Origin: Deltaproteobacteria bacterium
GTDB taxonomy: Bacteria > Myxococcota_A > UBA796 > GCA-2862545
Direction: 5' to 3'
Assembly (NCBI GenBank): GCA_016938035.1
Contig: JAFGVK010000048.1
Coordinates: 1-63,077, forward strand
DNA: 63,077 nucleotides
Positions 7,851 through 17,076 of the stretch are shown piece by piece. Every line of letters begins with the position of its first letter. Positions within the stretch are counted from its first letter, which is position 1. Below the pieces are notes generated by a model. That model saw nothing but the letters and a program-made list of their open reading frames with translations, made no database searches and was not told the origin of the DNA. A program made the translations under genes and the position numbers.

Positions 7851-10800
7851 ATGCGTATCCTCGGACTCTTCGGGCTCCTCGCCCCTACCGCAGCCTGGGG
7901 CGCCACCCTGGACGTGTGCACCTCGTGCACCTACACCTCGGTGCAGGGCGCGGTGGACGCGGCGGGCAGCGGTGACACGGTGCGGATCGCCGCGGGAAGC
8001 TGGACCGGCGCGGTCGCCATCCAGGGCAAGAGCCTCACCGTCCAGGGCGCGGGGCAGGGGCTGACCACCCTCACCGGCAGCGGGAGGGTGTTCGGCGTCG
8101 ACAGCTCCTCGCTCATGGTCGAGGGGCTGACCGTGCTGGCGGTCTCTGGCAGGGCGGTGGAGATCCGAAATTCGGCCGTGCAGCTCTCGGACGTCGAGGT
8201 GGCAGGGGGCTCTGGCGGCGACGGCGCGGGGATGCGGCTGGTGAGCTCGGACGTGATCGCCGCGGGCATGCTGTTCCACGACAACAGCGCGGGCACCGGT
8301 GAGGGCGGAGGGGTCGGCGGGCACATCGCGGTGGAGCGCGGGAGCGCCCTGCTGCTCCAGAGCAGCGTGCTGCGCGACGGCGAGGCGCTGCTGGGGGGCG
8401 CCATCGCGGTGAGCGAGGCGGTGCTGGAGGTGGACGGCTGCACCTTCACCGACAACCGCGCGGTGGGGAGCGCCGGGTGGTTCGGGGCCGACGGCGAGGG
8501 TGGCGCGATCTACGCCGACAACGCGTCCCTGAACCTGACCGAGAGCGGCTTCTCCGACAACGCGGCGGAGCAGGGCAGCGGCGGGGCCCTGTCGCTCCAG
8601 GACACCGACCTGGAGCTGACGGACTGCGATCTGTCCGGGTCCATCGCCACGGCCGACGGTGGGGCGCTGATCGCTCGCGGGGGCTGGCTGGAGGCGACGG
8701 GCCTCTCTGTCGACGGGAGCACGGCCACCGGCAGGGGCGGCGCCCTCTTCCTGCGCGACGACGCGGGCATCAGCGTGGTCGGCGGCAGCTTCTCCGACAA
8801 CCGGGCCGCGGGAGGCTACTTCAGCGCTGGCGGCGCCCTCTACCTGCAGGACGGGGGGGCGACCCTGTCCCAGGTCAGCTTCTCCCGAAACAGCACCTCA
8901 AACAGCGGCGGCGCCCTCTACCTGCAAGACGTGGGGTGGGCGGAGGTCAGCGAGGCCACCTTCGGCGACAACCTCGCAGACGCTCACGGGGGAGCGATCT
9001 TCGAGGGCGGCACCTCCGAGCTGGAGCTCCGCCGCGTCTCGCTCAGCGGGAACCGGGCGGGGAACAACGGCGGCGCCATCCGCTGGAACGCCTCCTCCGG
9101 CGGGGCCGGCTACCTCTCGCTCGAGGGCTGCGATCTCAGCGACAACGAGGCCGTCAACTACGGCGGCGCCATCGCCATCAACACCGGCGCGATGTTCAGC
9201 AGCGCCGACAGCGACTTCATCGGCAACACCGCCGCTCAGGGCGGCGCGGTCTCGGTCTACGGCGTCGACGGGGTCGAGGTGCTCCGCTCCCACTTCTGCG
9301 GCAACAGCGCCGACGATGAGGGCGGCGCCCTCCGCCTCAGCAGCGCGGGCGGCGGCTGGGCGACGATCTCCAGCACGGTCTTCTCCTCCAACGCCTCGGC
9401 CGCCGACGGGGGTGCGGTGTGGGCCGACAGCGACGTGGGGTGGATGGACCTGACCAACGACGATTTCCTGGGGAACCAGGCCCGCCACGGGGCCGCGCTC
9501 TACGCGGTCACCGCCCACACCTTCACCAACAACCTCATCGCCTGGAGCGTGGGGAGCGCGGTCTCCATCAACACCCCCGCCCGCACCCCCAGGGTGGACA
9601 TCTACTACTCGGACTTCTGGTCCAACCCAGGCGGCAACACCGAGGGCAACCCCCGCCTCCGGGACGGGGTCTTCTACGCCGACCCGGCGCTGGTCTCGTA
9701 CAGCGGCAGCTGCCTGAGCGACGACTACCGCCCCACCTTGGGCTCGCCCCTGGTGGACGCGGGCTCCCCCTCGATCCTCGATCTGGACGGCTCGGTCTCC
9801 GATGTAGGGGCCTACGGGGGGCAGAGCGCAGACCCCGCGCTCTATCAGGACCTGGACGGGGACGGCTGGACCGGCCTCCACGACTGCGATGACGGCGACC
9901 CCGCCGTGAACCCCGACGCGGCCGAGGTCTGGTATGACGGCGTCGATCAGGACTGCGACGGCGGCTCCGACTTCGACGCAGACGCCGACGGCTACGACAG
10001 CGCCGCCTTCGGCGGGCTCGACTGCGACGACGACCACGGCGGGGTCAACCCCGGCGCGGCGGAGGTCTGGTACGACGGCGCCGATCAGGACTGCGACGGC
10101 GGCTCGGACTTCGACGCAGACGCCGACGGCTACGACAGCGCGGCCTACGGCGGGGACGACTGCGACGACACAGCGCGCGCGGTGTACCCTGGCGCGGCGG
10201 AGGTCTGGTATGACGGCGTGGACCAGGACTGCGACGGCGGCTCCGACTATGATCAGGACGCCGACGGGCACGACAGGCCCCACAGCGGCGGCGGCGACGA
10301 CTGCGATGACACCGACGACTCCGTGTACGCCGGTGCGGTAGAGGTCTGCGACGGCGTCGATCAGGACTGCGACGGGATCGTGGATGACAACCCGGTGGGG
10401 GCGCCCACCTGGTACGCCGACCGCGACGGGGACGGCTACGGTGTCGCGGGAGACACGGTGCAGGCCTGCGCCGCCCCCGCGGGCTACGCGGCCTCGGTGG
10501 GGGACTGCGATGACGCAGACGCCGACGTCTCCCCTGGCGCCCCCGAGTCCTGCGATGGCGCCGACAACGACTGCGATGGCGCGGTGGATGAGGCGGGGGC
10601 CCTGGGCGGCACCCCTTGGTACCAGGACGCGGACGGAGACGGCTTCGGCGCCGACGAGCCGGTGCTCCAGTGCGCCCCGCCGGGCTCCGGCTGGCTCGAC
10701 AGCAGCGGGGACTGTGACGACACCAGCGCGGCGATCCACCCGGGCGCCGACGAGACCTGCGACGAGGTGGACCAAGACTGTGACGGGCAGATCGACGAGG

Positions 10801-11954
10801 ACGCCATCGATCCCCTCACCTGGTACGCCGACGGCGACGGAGACGGGTACGGGGCCCCGGGGGACACGGCGGAGGGCTGCACACCGCCTGCGGGCTTCGG
10901 CGCCTCGGACGGCGACTGCGACGACGAGGACCCGGGCGTCCACCCGGAGGCCGACGAGGTCTGTGACGGCGCGGATCAGGACTGTGACGGGCAGATCGAC
11001 GAGGACGCGGTAGACGCCGGCACCTGGTACCTGGACGCGGACGGCGACGGCTACGGCGACGAGGCGGCCGGGGTGCTCTCCTGCGACGCGGTGGACGGCC
11101 GCATCGAGCTGGGCGGGGACTGCGACGACGACGACGACGAGGTGAACCCCGAGGCCGATGAGCGCTGCAACGAGCACGACGACGACTGCGACGGCGAGCT
11201 CGACGAGGACGCGGTGGACGCCCACGACTGGTATCCCGACGGCGACGGCGACGGGTGGGGCGCCGAAGGGGAGCCGCTGCGCTCCTGCGCGCAGGTAGAG
11301 GGCTACGCCTACCTGCCCGGCGACTGCGACGACGCAGACGCCGCCTTCCACCCAGAGGCCCCAGAGCGCTGTGAGGAGCCCCTGGTCGACACCAACTGCG
11401 ACGGCTCGGTGGGCGACGCGGACGCAGACGGCGACGGCACCATCGCCTGCGACGACTGCAACGACGCAGACGCCGAGGTCCACCCCGGCGCCGAGGAGCT
11501 GTGGTACGACGGGCTGGACCAGGACTGCAGCGGCGGCTCGGACTTCGACGCCGACCTCGACGGCTACGAGGTGAACACCTGGGGCGGCGACGACTGCGAC
11601 GACACCGACGCCACAGTGTCCCCCGAGGCCGCCGAGGTCTGGTACGACGGGGTCGACCAGGACTGCGACGGCGGCTCCGACTACGACCGGGACGGCGACG
11701 GCTTCGAGGGGGCCGACGACGGCTCTGGAGACGACTGCGACGACCAGGCCCCCGCGGTCTACCCTGGCGCAGACGAGGTCCCCGACGATGGGATCGACCA
11801 GGACTGCGACGGCGGCGACCTGATCACCGACGCGCCCATCAACGAGCAGGTCGGCGTGAAGGGCGGCTGCGGCTGCGCCTCTGGCGGCCCCCTGCCCAGC
11901 GCCTGGGCGCTGGCGGGCCTGCTGGGCCTAGCGCTGCGGAGGCGACGGGCCTGA
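7851..11954 (+). CDS. Giant secreted beta-helix protein with 12 MopE-type modules and MYXO-CTERM tail
   Basis: A 1367-residue protein. The ATG at 7851 is preferred to an in-frame ATG 30 bp upstream because it directly opens a signal peptide (MRILGLFGLLAPTAAWG) and follows AGGAG by 5 bp. Residues ~20-640 form a right-handed parallel beta-helix of the polymorphic outer-membrane-protein type, with many GGAL/GGAI...DN turns, ending in DVGAYGG. Residues ~650-1330 hold 12 modules of the MopE putative metal-binding type (DCDD...PGA.E..DG.DQDCDG), dense in Asp and probably Ca-binding. The end has GCGCASGG, a hydrophobic segment and LRRRRA, a MYXO-CTERM-type sorting signal for surface anchoring and processing. 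Adhesin or matrix function is inference. The Asp/Cys repeats make internal recombination likely. Confidence 0.92.
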   Translation: MRILGLFGLLAPTAAWGATLDVCTSCTYTSVQGAVDAAGSGDTVRIAAGSWTGAVAIQGKSLTVQGAGQGLTTLTGSGRVFGVDSSSLMVEGLTVLAVSGRAVEIRNSAVQLSDVEVAGGSGGDGAGMRLVSSDVIAAGMLFHDNSAGTGEGGGVGGHIAVERGSALLLQSSVLRDGEALLGGAIAVSEAVLEVDGCTFTDNRAVGSAGWFGADGEGGAIYADNASLNLTESGFSDNAAEQGSGGALSLQDTDLELTDCDLSGSIATADGGALIARGGWLEATGLSVDGSTATGRGGALFLRDDAGISVVGGSFSDNRAAGGYFSAGGALYLQDGGATLSQVSFSRNSTSNSGGALYLQDVGWAEVSEATFGDNLADAHGGAIFEGGTSELELRRVSLSGNRAGNNGGAIRWNASSGGAGYLSLEGCDLSDNEAVNYGGAIAINTGAMFSSADSDFIGNTAAQGGAVSVYGVDGVEVLRSHFCGNSADDEGGALRLSSAGGGWATISSTVFSSNASAADGGAVWADSDVGWMDLTNDDFLGNQARHGAALYAVTAHTFTNNLIAWSVGSAVSINTPARTPRVDIYYSDFWSNPGGNTEGNPRLRDGVFYADPALVSYSGSCLSDDYRPTLGSPLVDAGSPSILDLDGSVSDVGAYGGQSADPALYQDLDGDGWTGLHDCDDGDPAVNPDAAEVWYDGVDQDCDGGSDFDADADGYDSAAFGGLDCDDDHGGVNPGAAEVWYDGADQDCDGGSDFDADADGYDSAAYGGDDCDDTARAVYPGAAEVWYDGVDQDCDGGSDYDQDADGHDRPHSGGGDDCDDTDDSVYAGAVEVCDGVDQDCDGIVDDNPVGAPTWYADRDGDGYGVAGDTVQACAAPAGYAASVGDCDDADADVSPGAPESCDGADNDCDGAVDEAGALGGTPWYQDADGDGFGADEPVLQCAPPGSGWLDSSGDCDDTSAAIHPGADETCDEVDQDCDGQIDEDAIDPLTWYADGDGDGYGAPGDTAEGCTPPAGFGASDGDCDDEDPGVHPEADEVCDGADQDCDGQIDEDAVDAGTWYLDADGDGYGDEAAGVLSCDAVDGRIELGGDCDDDDDEVNPEADERCNEHDDDCDGELDEDAVDAHDWYPDGDGDGWGAEGEPLRSCAQVEGYAYLPGDCDDADAAFHPEAPERCEEPLVDTNCDGSVGDADADGDGTIACDDCNDADAEVHPGAEELWYDGLDQDCSGGSDFDADLDGYEVNTWGGDDCDDTDATVSPEAAEVWYDGVDQDCDGGSDYDRDGDGFEGADDGSGDDCDDQAPAVYPGADEVPDDGIDQDCDGGDLITDAPINEQVGVKGGCGCASGGPLPSAWALAGLLGLALRRRRA

Positions 11955-12406
11955 GACCCACTCCAAGCCGGCGGGATCGGGTCGCGCGGCGCGCGCCCGG
12001 AGGGCTCCGTCGGTGGGCTCTGACCCGAGAGAGGCCGCGTCGGCGCGCCCCTCTCCACGCCCCGCCGGCAAACGCTATCACGGTTCTTCCATACCTTTCG
12101 GAGCGGCCCTGCGCTCGTCCTCCTCGCCGGCGGCGGGGACGGCGCCCCCCTGGGCCGCGCTCCCGGGGAGCACCGATGGGCTGGCCCCTCGACGCGTGTC
12201 CTTGTTCCCACGCTCGTCGCGCACCAAAGCACGCTCTCTCCCCAGGGAACAGCGGCTTCACGCCGACAGGCCTAGCGACTCGGCGCCCGTTGACCGTCTG
12301 GAAGCTTCGACGAGCGCCTTCGTCTGACTGTTCCTATGGAAGGATGAAGCGATTCTCGGGAGCCTGTCCGGCTGGTGGACCGGTGCGCTCCCGGGAGCGC
12401 GGGCGC
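11955..12406. other. Intergenic region between convergent genes, holding MITE-like copy B
   Basis: 452 bp between the ends of the beta-helix gene (+) and the kinase-ATPase gene (-). About half is element copy B (12168-12387). The left part (11955-12167) is GC-rich with short G/C inverted repeats near 11972-12005 but no T tract; I see no gene in it. Confidence 0.5.
12168..12387 (+). repeat. MITE-like 218-bp element, copy B, with perfect 8-bp target duplication
   Basis: Full-length copy in the same orientation as A and C. Inner blocks are GACGCGTGTCCTTG, TCGTCGCGCACCAAAG, TAGCGACTCGGCGCCCGTT and GTGGACCGGTGC. The termini are GAGCACCG and CGGTGCG, slightly drifted from GGCACCG/CGGTGCC. The flanks are CTCCCGGG at 12160-12167 and CTCCCGGG at 12388-12395, an exact 8-bp direct repeat. 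Because that target is nearly palindromic, the ends also look like a longer inverted repeat. Confidence 0.85.
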
Positions 12407-15400
12407 TCAGGCCCCGCTCAGCAGCGCGCTCATCTTCCCATGCAGGGCCCGCTCGTCCTCTAGCCTGCCCAGCAGCTTGAGCTGGTGGCGGGCGTGCTGC
12501 CCCGCGAGGCGGAGGGTGTTCACCCAGCGCTCCTGATAGGCCGCGTCCGCGATCAGGAGCAGCAGGGCCACCACGTCCTGATCCACGTACTTGTCTAGCC
12601 CTAGCTCCGCCGCGGACCACAGCCAGCGGTAGGTGGAGTCCTCGTCTCCCCGCTGCGCGAGCATCGCCGCGACCACCAGGCGGTAGGGCGCCCAGAGCCA
12701 GTGCTCGGGGATGCGCTGGAGGAAGTGGGCGGTCTGGCTCGCCTGCTCGTGCAGGGCGTCGAGGTCGCCGCGCTCCAGGGCCACCATCGCCAAGCCGAGG
12801 CTCGCGAGCACCGCCCCGTCGAAGGACCGGATCTTGCGGGCCCAGCGCAGGTGCTCCTCGTACAGGGGCGCGGCCTTGCCCACGTCGCCCATCGCCCTGC
12901 TCAGCTCGGCCAGGCTCAGGCGCGCGTCCATGACCACGGGGGTGGCCCCCAGGCCCTCGGCGATCTGCAGCGCCTCCCTCACCTGCTCCAGCGCCTGGTC
13001 CAGCGCCCCCTGCTGCCGATCCACCGCGGCGAGGCCCAGCAGCACCCGCGCGTAGCCCAGGCGGTCGCCCAGCTCGAGGAAGTCCTCCCCCGCCTCGGCG
13101 TACAGCTCCTCCGCCACCTTGAATTCCCCCGCGTGGCGCGAGAGGAAGGCGTGGCCCATCGAGGCCTCGGCGGCACCGCGCGCGTCGCCGTCCTGCCGGC
13201 AGCGGTTGAGCGCCTTGGTGAACAGCACGTCGGCGCCCCCCAGGTTGCGCTGCTGCTGCTCCAGCCAGGCCAGCCCCTGGATCGCCCGGGCCTCGATCGC
13301 GATGTCCCCCGCCGCCTTGGCCCTCCGCTGGGCCGAGGTGAACCTGCGCCGCGCGTCGGCGAGGTCTCCCGCCTGCCGGGCTGCCTCCCCCAGGCCAAGC
13401 AGCGCCTCTACCAACCCGAGCCCGTTCCCCTCCGCCTCGAACAGCGCCCGCGCCCGATCGTGGGCCCGCCAGGCCTCGCGCGCCACCCCCCTGCGCTGCC
13501 AGGCCCTGCCCCGCCAGAAGTAGGCCCACCCCGCGCCGGCCCCCTGATCGCCCATCTCGCCCGCGGCCTTGACCGCCATCGCCGAGGCCTCGTCGAGCTC
13601 GTCGGCCCTGCCCTCGCTCCACGCCTGCTTGCAGGCGGGGATCAGGTCGGCGAGGGCCATGCGCCAGGCCCGCCCCTCGTGGGCGTGGCGCCCCACCTGG
13701 AGGTGTACCGACACGTTCTGAGCGCGCCCGTAGCGGACCCAGGCCCGCGCGAGGCGCAGGTGGAGCCGGTGGGCGTCGGGGCGGTCCTCCGCCTGCCCCC
13801 GGAGCGCCTGGTGGAGCAGCCCGTGGTCGAAGCGGAGCCAGCCGTCCTGCTCGGTCCACAGGCCGCACACCCTGGCAAAATCCTGGAGCTCGTGCCCGGC
13901 GATGGGGAGGAACAGCTCCACCGGGATCTGCTCCCCTACCAACGCGACGGTGTGCACCAGGTCCCAGAAGGCGTCCGGCAGCCCCGAGGCGGCGCCGAGG
14001 GCGTCGACCCGGTCGAAGAACAGCGCCTCTGCGTCGGCGGGGAGGGCCTTGTCCGGGTCCACCCCCTCGACCAGGCCGTACTGCAGCCCGCCCTTGTCCT
14101 CCAGCCAGCCGCGCTCCACCCACTCGATCAGCAGCTGCTTGGCGAAGAGCGGGTTGCCGTCGCAGCGCTCGGCGAGGCGGTCCGCCAGCTCCGTGGTCAG
14201 GGTGAGGGACTCGGAGATCAGCTCCCTGGTGCCGTAGCGGCTCAGGCGGGGGAGGTCTACCCGCGAGGCCCCCTGCTCCACCAGCGCGGCGAGCTTCTCG
14301 TCGATCTCTGGGTGCTGCGAGAGGTCCTCGGAGCGCAGGGTGGCGAAGACCAGCACCTTGCGCCGCTCCCCGTCCCGCTCCGAGCGGAGGATCTTCTCGG
14401 CGATCTCGAGCCCGTCACCGTCCTCGCGCGCCCAGTGGACGTTGTCGAGGAACACCACCGACAGGCCGCGCCAGGTGCGCGCGTCCAGGTGGCGGTAGAC
14501 CTCCTGCAGGCCGTAGCCCGCGGCCACGGTCTCCTCACCATCCCTGGCGAGGCCTGCCCACCTGGCGAGCACCGCGGCCTCCTCGCGCACCGCCTCGTCC
14601 ATCCTGCCGCGCTCGCGCCCGAGCCTGCGCCGCAGGCGCATCTCCAGGCTGGGGCGGCTCTCGTTCCAGGGGCGGATCAGCTGGCGGGCGGCGCCGGCAT
14701 AGCCGTCCTCCTTGCCGGGGGGATCCTGGTAGCTGAGGGCGAGGGGCTCGGCCCAGCCGCCCTCCTCCAGGGTCCAGAGCAGGTCCTGGATCAGGTGGGT
14801 CTTGCCAGACCCCGCCTCGCCCACCACGAAGACCACCCTGCTCCGCCCGTCCTTGGCCACCGCCCGGACCTGGTTCCACAGCTCAGCGCGGAAGCGATCC
14901 CGCCCGACGAGGGGCAGCTCCCGCACCGCGAACAGCGGCAGCGAGGCGCGCGCCACCGCGCCAAACCCGCGCTGGAGCGGCGGTCGCCGGGGGATCCGAC
15001 CGGGGATGGGTCTGTTCCACCGGGGTACCTCAAAGACCGGCGCGTCGTCTTCCTGGTCTGAGCCCGGCGGGGCGCCGTCCGCGCCAGACGCCCCCCCGCT
15101 GTCGGGGAAGGACGCGAAGGAGCGGGCCACGGTCCCGTCCGCGCGCCCCTCCGCCGGGAGCCTCCCCGCACCCTCTGGGGAGGCGAGGGCCAGCAGCTCG
15201 GTGCGCAGGTCCGCGGCGAGGTCGTAGCGGGCCAGCGGCTCGGGGTGGAGGAGGTTCTGGAGGATCAGCTCCAGCCCCTCCGGCACCTGCATCCCCGCGC
15301 GCGGCACCAGGGGCCCCAGCGTGTCGTCCAGCGGCGAGCGCCCGATCGGGAAGGGCAGCGCACCGGTCACCAGCTCCCACAGCACCACCCCCACCGAGAA

Positions 15401-15994
15401 CAGGTCGGTCCAGGGACCGTACTCGCGTGGGAGGCCCAGGAGCTGCTCCGGCGCCATGAAGCCGGGCGTGCCCTCCACCCGCCCCTTGCGCTGCGCCAGG
15501 GTGTTGGCGGTCTTGGCGAGCCCAAGATCGGCGAGCCAGACGTGGCGGCGCCCGTCCTCTCCCGTGTGGAGGAGGATGTTCTCGGGCTTGAGGTCGCGGT
15601 GCAGCACCCCCCGGGTGTGGAGGTGCGACAGCGCGTCGATCAGCTCCTGGGTCAGCCGCAGGGCCTCGGTCCAGGCGGGGGGGTGCTCCCGAAAGCTCGC
15701 GAAGCTCCCCGCGTCCGCGAAGGCAAGCCCCAGAAAGGGCGTCCGATCCGCCATCTCACCCACGTCGTGCAGCGGCACGATGTGCTGGTGGGTGAAGCGG
15801 GCCGAGATCTTCACCTCAAGGTCGAACAGCTTGCGAAAGCGCTCATCGGCCGCAAACTCTGGTTTGACCACCTTGATCGCAACCGGGACCCCGAGGACCT
15901 GGTCGATGGCCTTGAGCACGCGGCCCATCCCGCCCTCACCCAAGATGGGGTGCGAGGGATCAAGGGTGTAGCGCTTAGGTAGCTGGTGCTCCAC
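12407..15994 (-). CDS. Ser/Thr protein kinase - AAA ATPase - TPR signalling protein
   Basis: A 1195-residue protein from GTG. Residues ~1-280 are a Hanks-type kinase: Gly loop GEGGMG (19-24), Lys41 in VAIKVVK, HRDLKPEN with catalytic Asp134, DLG (156-158) in place of the usual DFG, and an APEQ activation-segment end. After a Pro/Asp-rich linker, an AAA_16-type ATPase follows with Walker A GEAGSGKTH near residue 391 and a VVFLDNVHWA Walker B. The last ~500 residues are helical TPR-like repeats. This plan is that of MalT/LuxR-like STAND regulators with a kinase sensor, common in Myxococcota. It is cytoplasmic, with no membrane segment. The kinase residues are intact, so it is probably active. 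Substrates are unknown; the nearest genes do not identify a pathway. Confidence 0.92.
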   Translation of the reverse strand: MEHQLPKRYTLDPSHPILGEGGMGRVLKAIDQVLGVPVAIKVVKPEFAADERFRKLFDLEVKISARFTHQHIVPLHDVGEMADRTPFLGLAFADAGSFASFREHPPAWTEALRLTQELIDALSHLHTRGVLHRDLKPENILLHTGEDGRRHVWLADLGLAKTANTLAQRKGRVEGTPGFMAPEQLLGLPREYGPWTDLFSVGVVLWELVTGALPFPIGRSPLDDTLGPLVPRAGMQVPEGLELILQNLLHPEPLARYDLAADLRTELLALASPEGAGRLPAEGRADGTVARSFASFPDSGGASGADGAPPGSDQEDDAPVFEVPRWNRPIPGRIPRRPPLQRGFGAVARASLPLFAVRELPLVGRDRFRAELWNQVRAVAKDGRSRVVFVVGEAGSGKTHLIQDLLWTLEEGGWAEPLALSYQDPPGKEDGYAGAARQLIRPWNESRPSLEMRLRRRLGRERGRMDEAVREEAAVLARWAGLARDGEETVAAGYGLQEVYRHLDARTWRGLSVVFLDNVHWAREDGDGLEIAEKILRSERDGERRKVLVFATLRSEDLSQHPEIDEKLAALVEQGASRVDLPRLSRYGTRELISESLTLTTELADRLAERCDGNPLFAKQLLIEWVERGWLEDKGGLQYGLVEGVDPDKALPADAEALFFDRVDALGAASGLPDAFWDLVHTVALVGEQIPVELFLPIAGHELQDFARVCGLWTEQDGWLRFDHGLLHQALRGQAEDRPDAHRLHLRLARAWVRYGRAQNVSVHLQVGRHAHEGRAWRMALADLIPACKQAWSEGRADELDEASAMAVKAAGEMGDQGAGAGWAYFWRGRAWQRRGVAREAWRAHDRARALFEAEGNGLGLVEALLGLGEAARQAGDLADARRRFTSAQRRAKAAGDIAIEARAIQGLAWLEQQQRNLGGADVLFTKALNRCRQDGDARGAAEASMGHAFLSRHAGEFKVAEELYAEAGEDFLELGDRLGYARVLLGLAAVDRQQGALDQALEQVREALQIAEGLGATPVVMDARLSLAELSRAMGDVGKAAPLYEEHLRWARKIRSFDGAVLASLGLAMVALERGDLDALHEQASQTAHFLQRIPEHWLWAPYRLVVAAMLAQRGDEDSTYRWLWSAAELGLDKYVDQDVVALLLLIADAAYQERWVNTLRLAGQHARHQLKLLGRLEDERALHGKMSALLSGA

Positions 15995-16221
15995 GCCCGG
16001 CCTTCCACTTCGTGCTGTGCGCCGAACCTCAGCGCAATGTCGAGGAGATCAGAGGGGGCCCCTCACCCGCCATTCTAGCCGGTTCGCCCCGTGCAGGAGG
16101 GTGCAAAATTGCCGACGGGGCGGTCTGCGCTGGCGACCTCGACGGTATCCCCGACGCTTTCTCCACGGGGTAGCCTAGCGGCCCTCAGATCCGCTATGGT
16201 GCTCACTGTCTGGAGGCCGCC

Positions 16222-17076
16222 ATGCAGCTCCCCCTGGTTGAGCAGATTCGAGAAGCGCGCCGCCTGGCGGAGGAGGCAGCCGCTGCCTTCAAGGACTTCA
16301 ACATGCTGGGCGCGACGCTCACCACGATTGAGATCCTTGAGCTCCGACTGGCGAGGTTCACATCCCTCAAGACCGACATCCCAGGGACCAGCCTGGTCGC
16401 GGAGGTCTCTGCGCGGTGGGACGAGCTGGGTTGGATGCAGGGGCAGATCCCCTCTGGGGACACCCCCTTTGAGGTGGCGCTCCCCAGGCAGCGCGCCCTG
16501 GTAGAGAGCGCGCGATCCCACCTCAAGGACCTCGCTGACACCTCCGAGGAGCGCACCCACCACCTCGCGCACCTGCAGGAGGAGCAGCAGGCGCTCCTCG
16601 CGGCGCCGGTCTACGCTCAAGCGGTGGAGGACCTGCGCACCATCGGCGCAGAGCGGGAGGTCGCGGCGCACGCGATCGGCCCTCTCCGGCACCGCCTCTC
16701 GCTGGTGGAGCCCTCCCGGGCGGTCATCTCCCACCTTCGGGGCAAGCTGGACCAGGAGCTGGAGCTGCTCCAGAGGCGCCCGGACGACAAGGGCGTCCAT
16801 CGGGCCCGCACGGTGTCGATGATGCACACCATCCTCGACTCCCTCGGGGCGATGCTCAAGCAACAGGGGCTGGAGCTCGCGCTCCCCGCCATGCCGGAGG
16901 TGACGGTGTCCACCGAGGTGGCGGACATCCTGAGCGCGGGCGCCGCCCTCAACCAAGAGCTCGGCGAGCTGCTGGCAGACTTCAACACCCTCGGCGAGCG
17001 CCTCGGCAGGGAGGAGGCAGAGATCGCCCGGCAGCTGGACAGGCTCACCAAGCAGCTGGTCGAGCGGCTGGGATGA
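16222..17076 (+). CDS. Coiled-coil protein of unknown function
   Basis: A 284-residue, almost wholly helical protein rich in Leu, Glu, Arg and Ala with heptad-like patterns (IREARRLAEEAAAAF; EEAEIARQLDRLTKQLVERLG). No signal peptide or membrane span. The ATG codes MQLPLVEQ. The stop codon overlaps the start of the downstream exported phosphatase gene by 4 bp (ATGA at 17073), so they are translationally coupled. No family recognised; a cytoplasmic scaffolding role would be speculation. Confidence 0.8.
   Translation: MQLPLVEQIREARRLAEEAAAAFKDFNMLGATLTTIEILELRLARFTSLKTDIPGTSLVAEVSARWDELGWMQGQIPSGDTPFEVALPRQRALVESARSHLKDLADTSEERTHHLAHLQEEQQALLAAPVYAQAVEDLRTIGAEREVAAHAIGPLRHRLSLVEPSRAVISHLRGKLDQELELLQRRPDDKGVHRARTVSMMHTILDSLGAMLKQQGLELALPAMPEVTVSTEVADILSAGAALNQELGELLADFNTLGERLGREEAEIARQLDRLTKQLVERLG

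Noticed and set aside
8898..11483. 861-codon minus-strand frame opposite the MopE gene
   Set aside because: Val/Ala-rich product is the expected antisense of Asp-rich repeats, and the plus-strand gene has signal peptide, domains and sorting tail.
12258..14123. 621-codon minus-strand frame
   Set aside because: It is a shifted frame within the kinase-ATPase-TPR gene with Gly/Arg-rich composition; the kinase gene is certain.
12701..15061. 786-codon plus-strand frame opposite the kinase gene
   Set aside because: Antisense shadow of the kinase gene, His/Gln/Leu/Pro-rich without domains.
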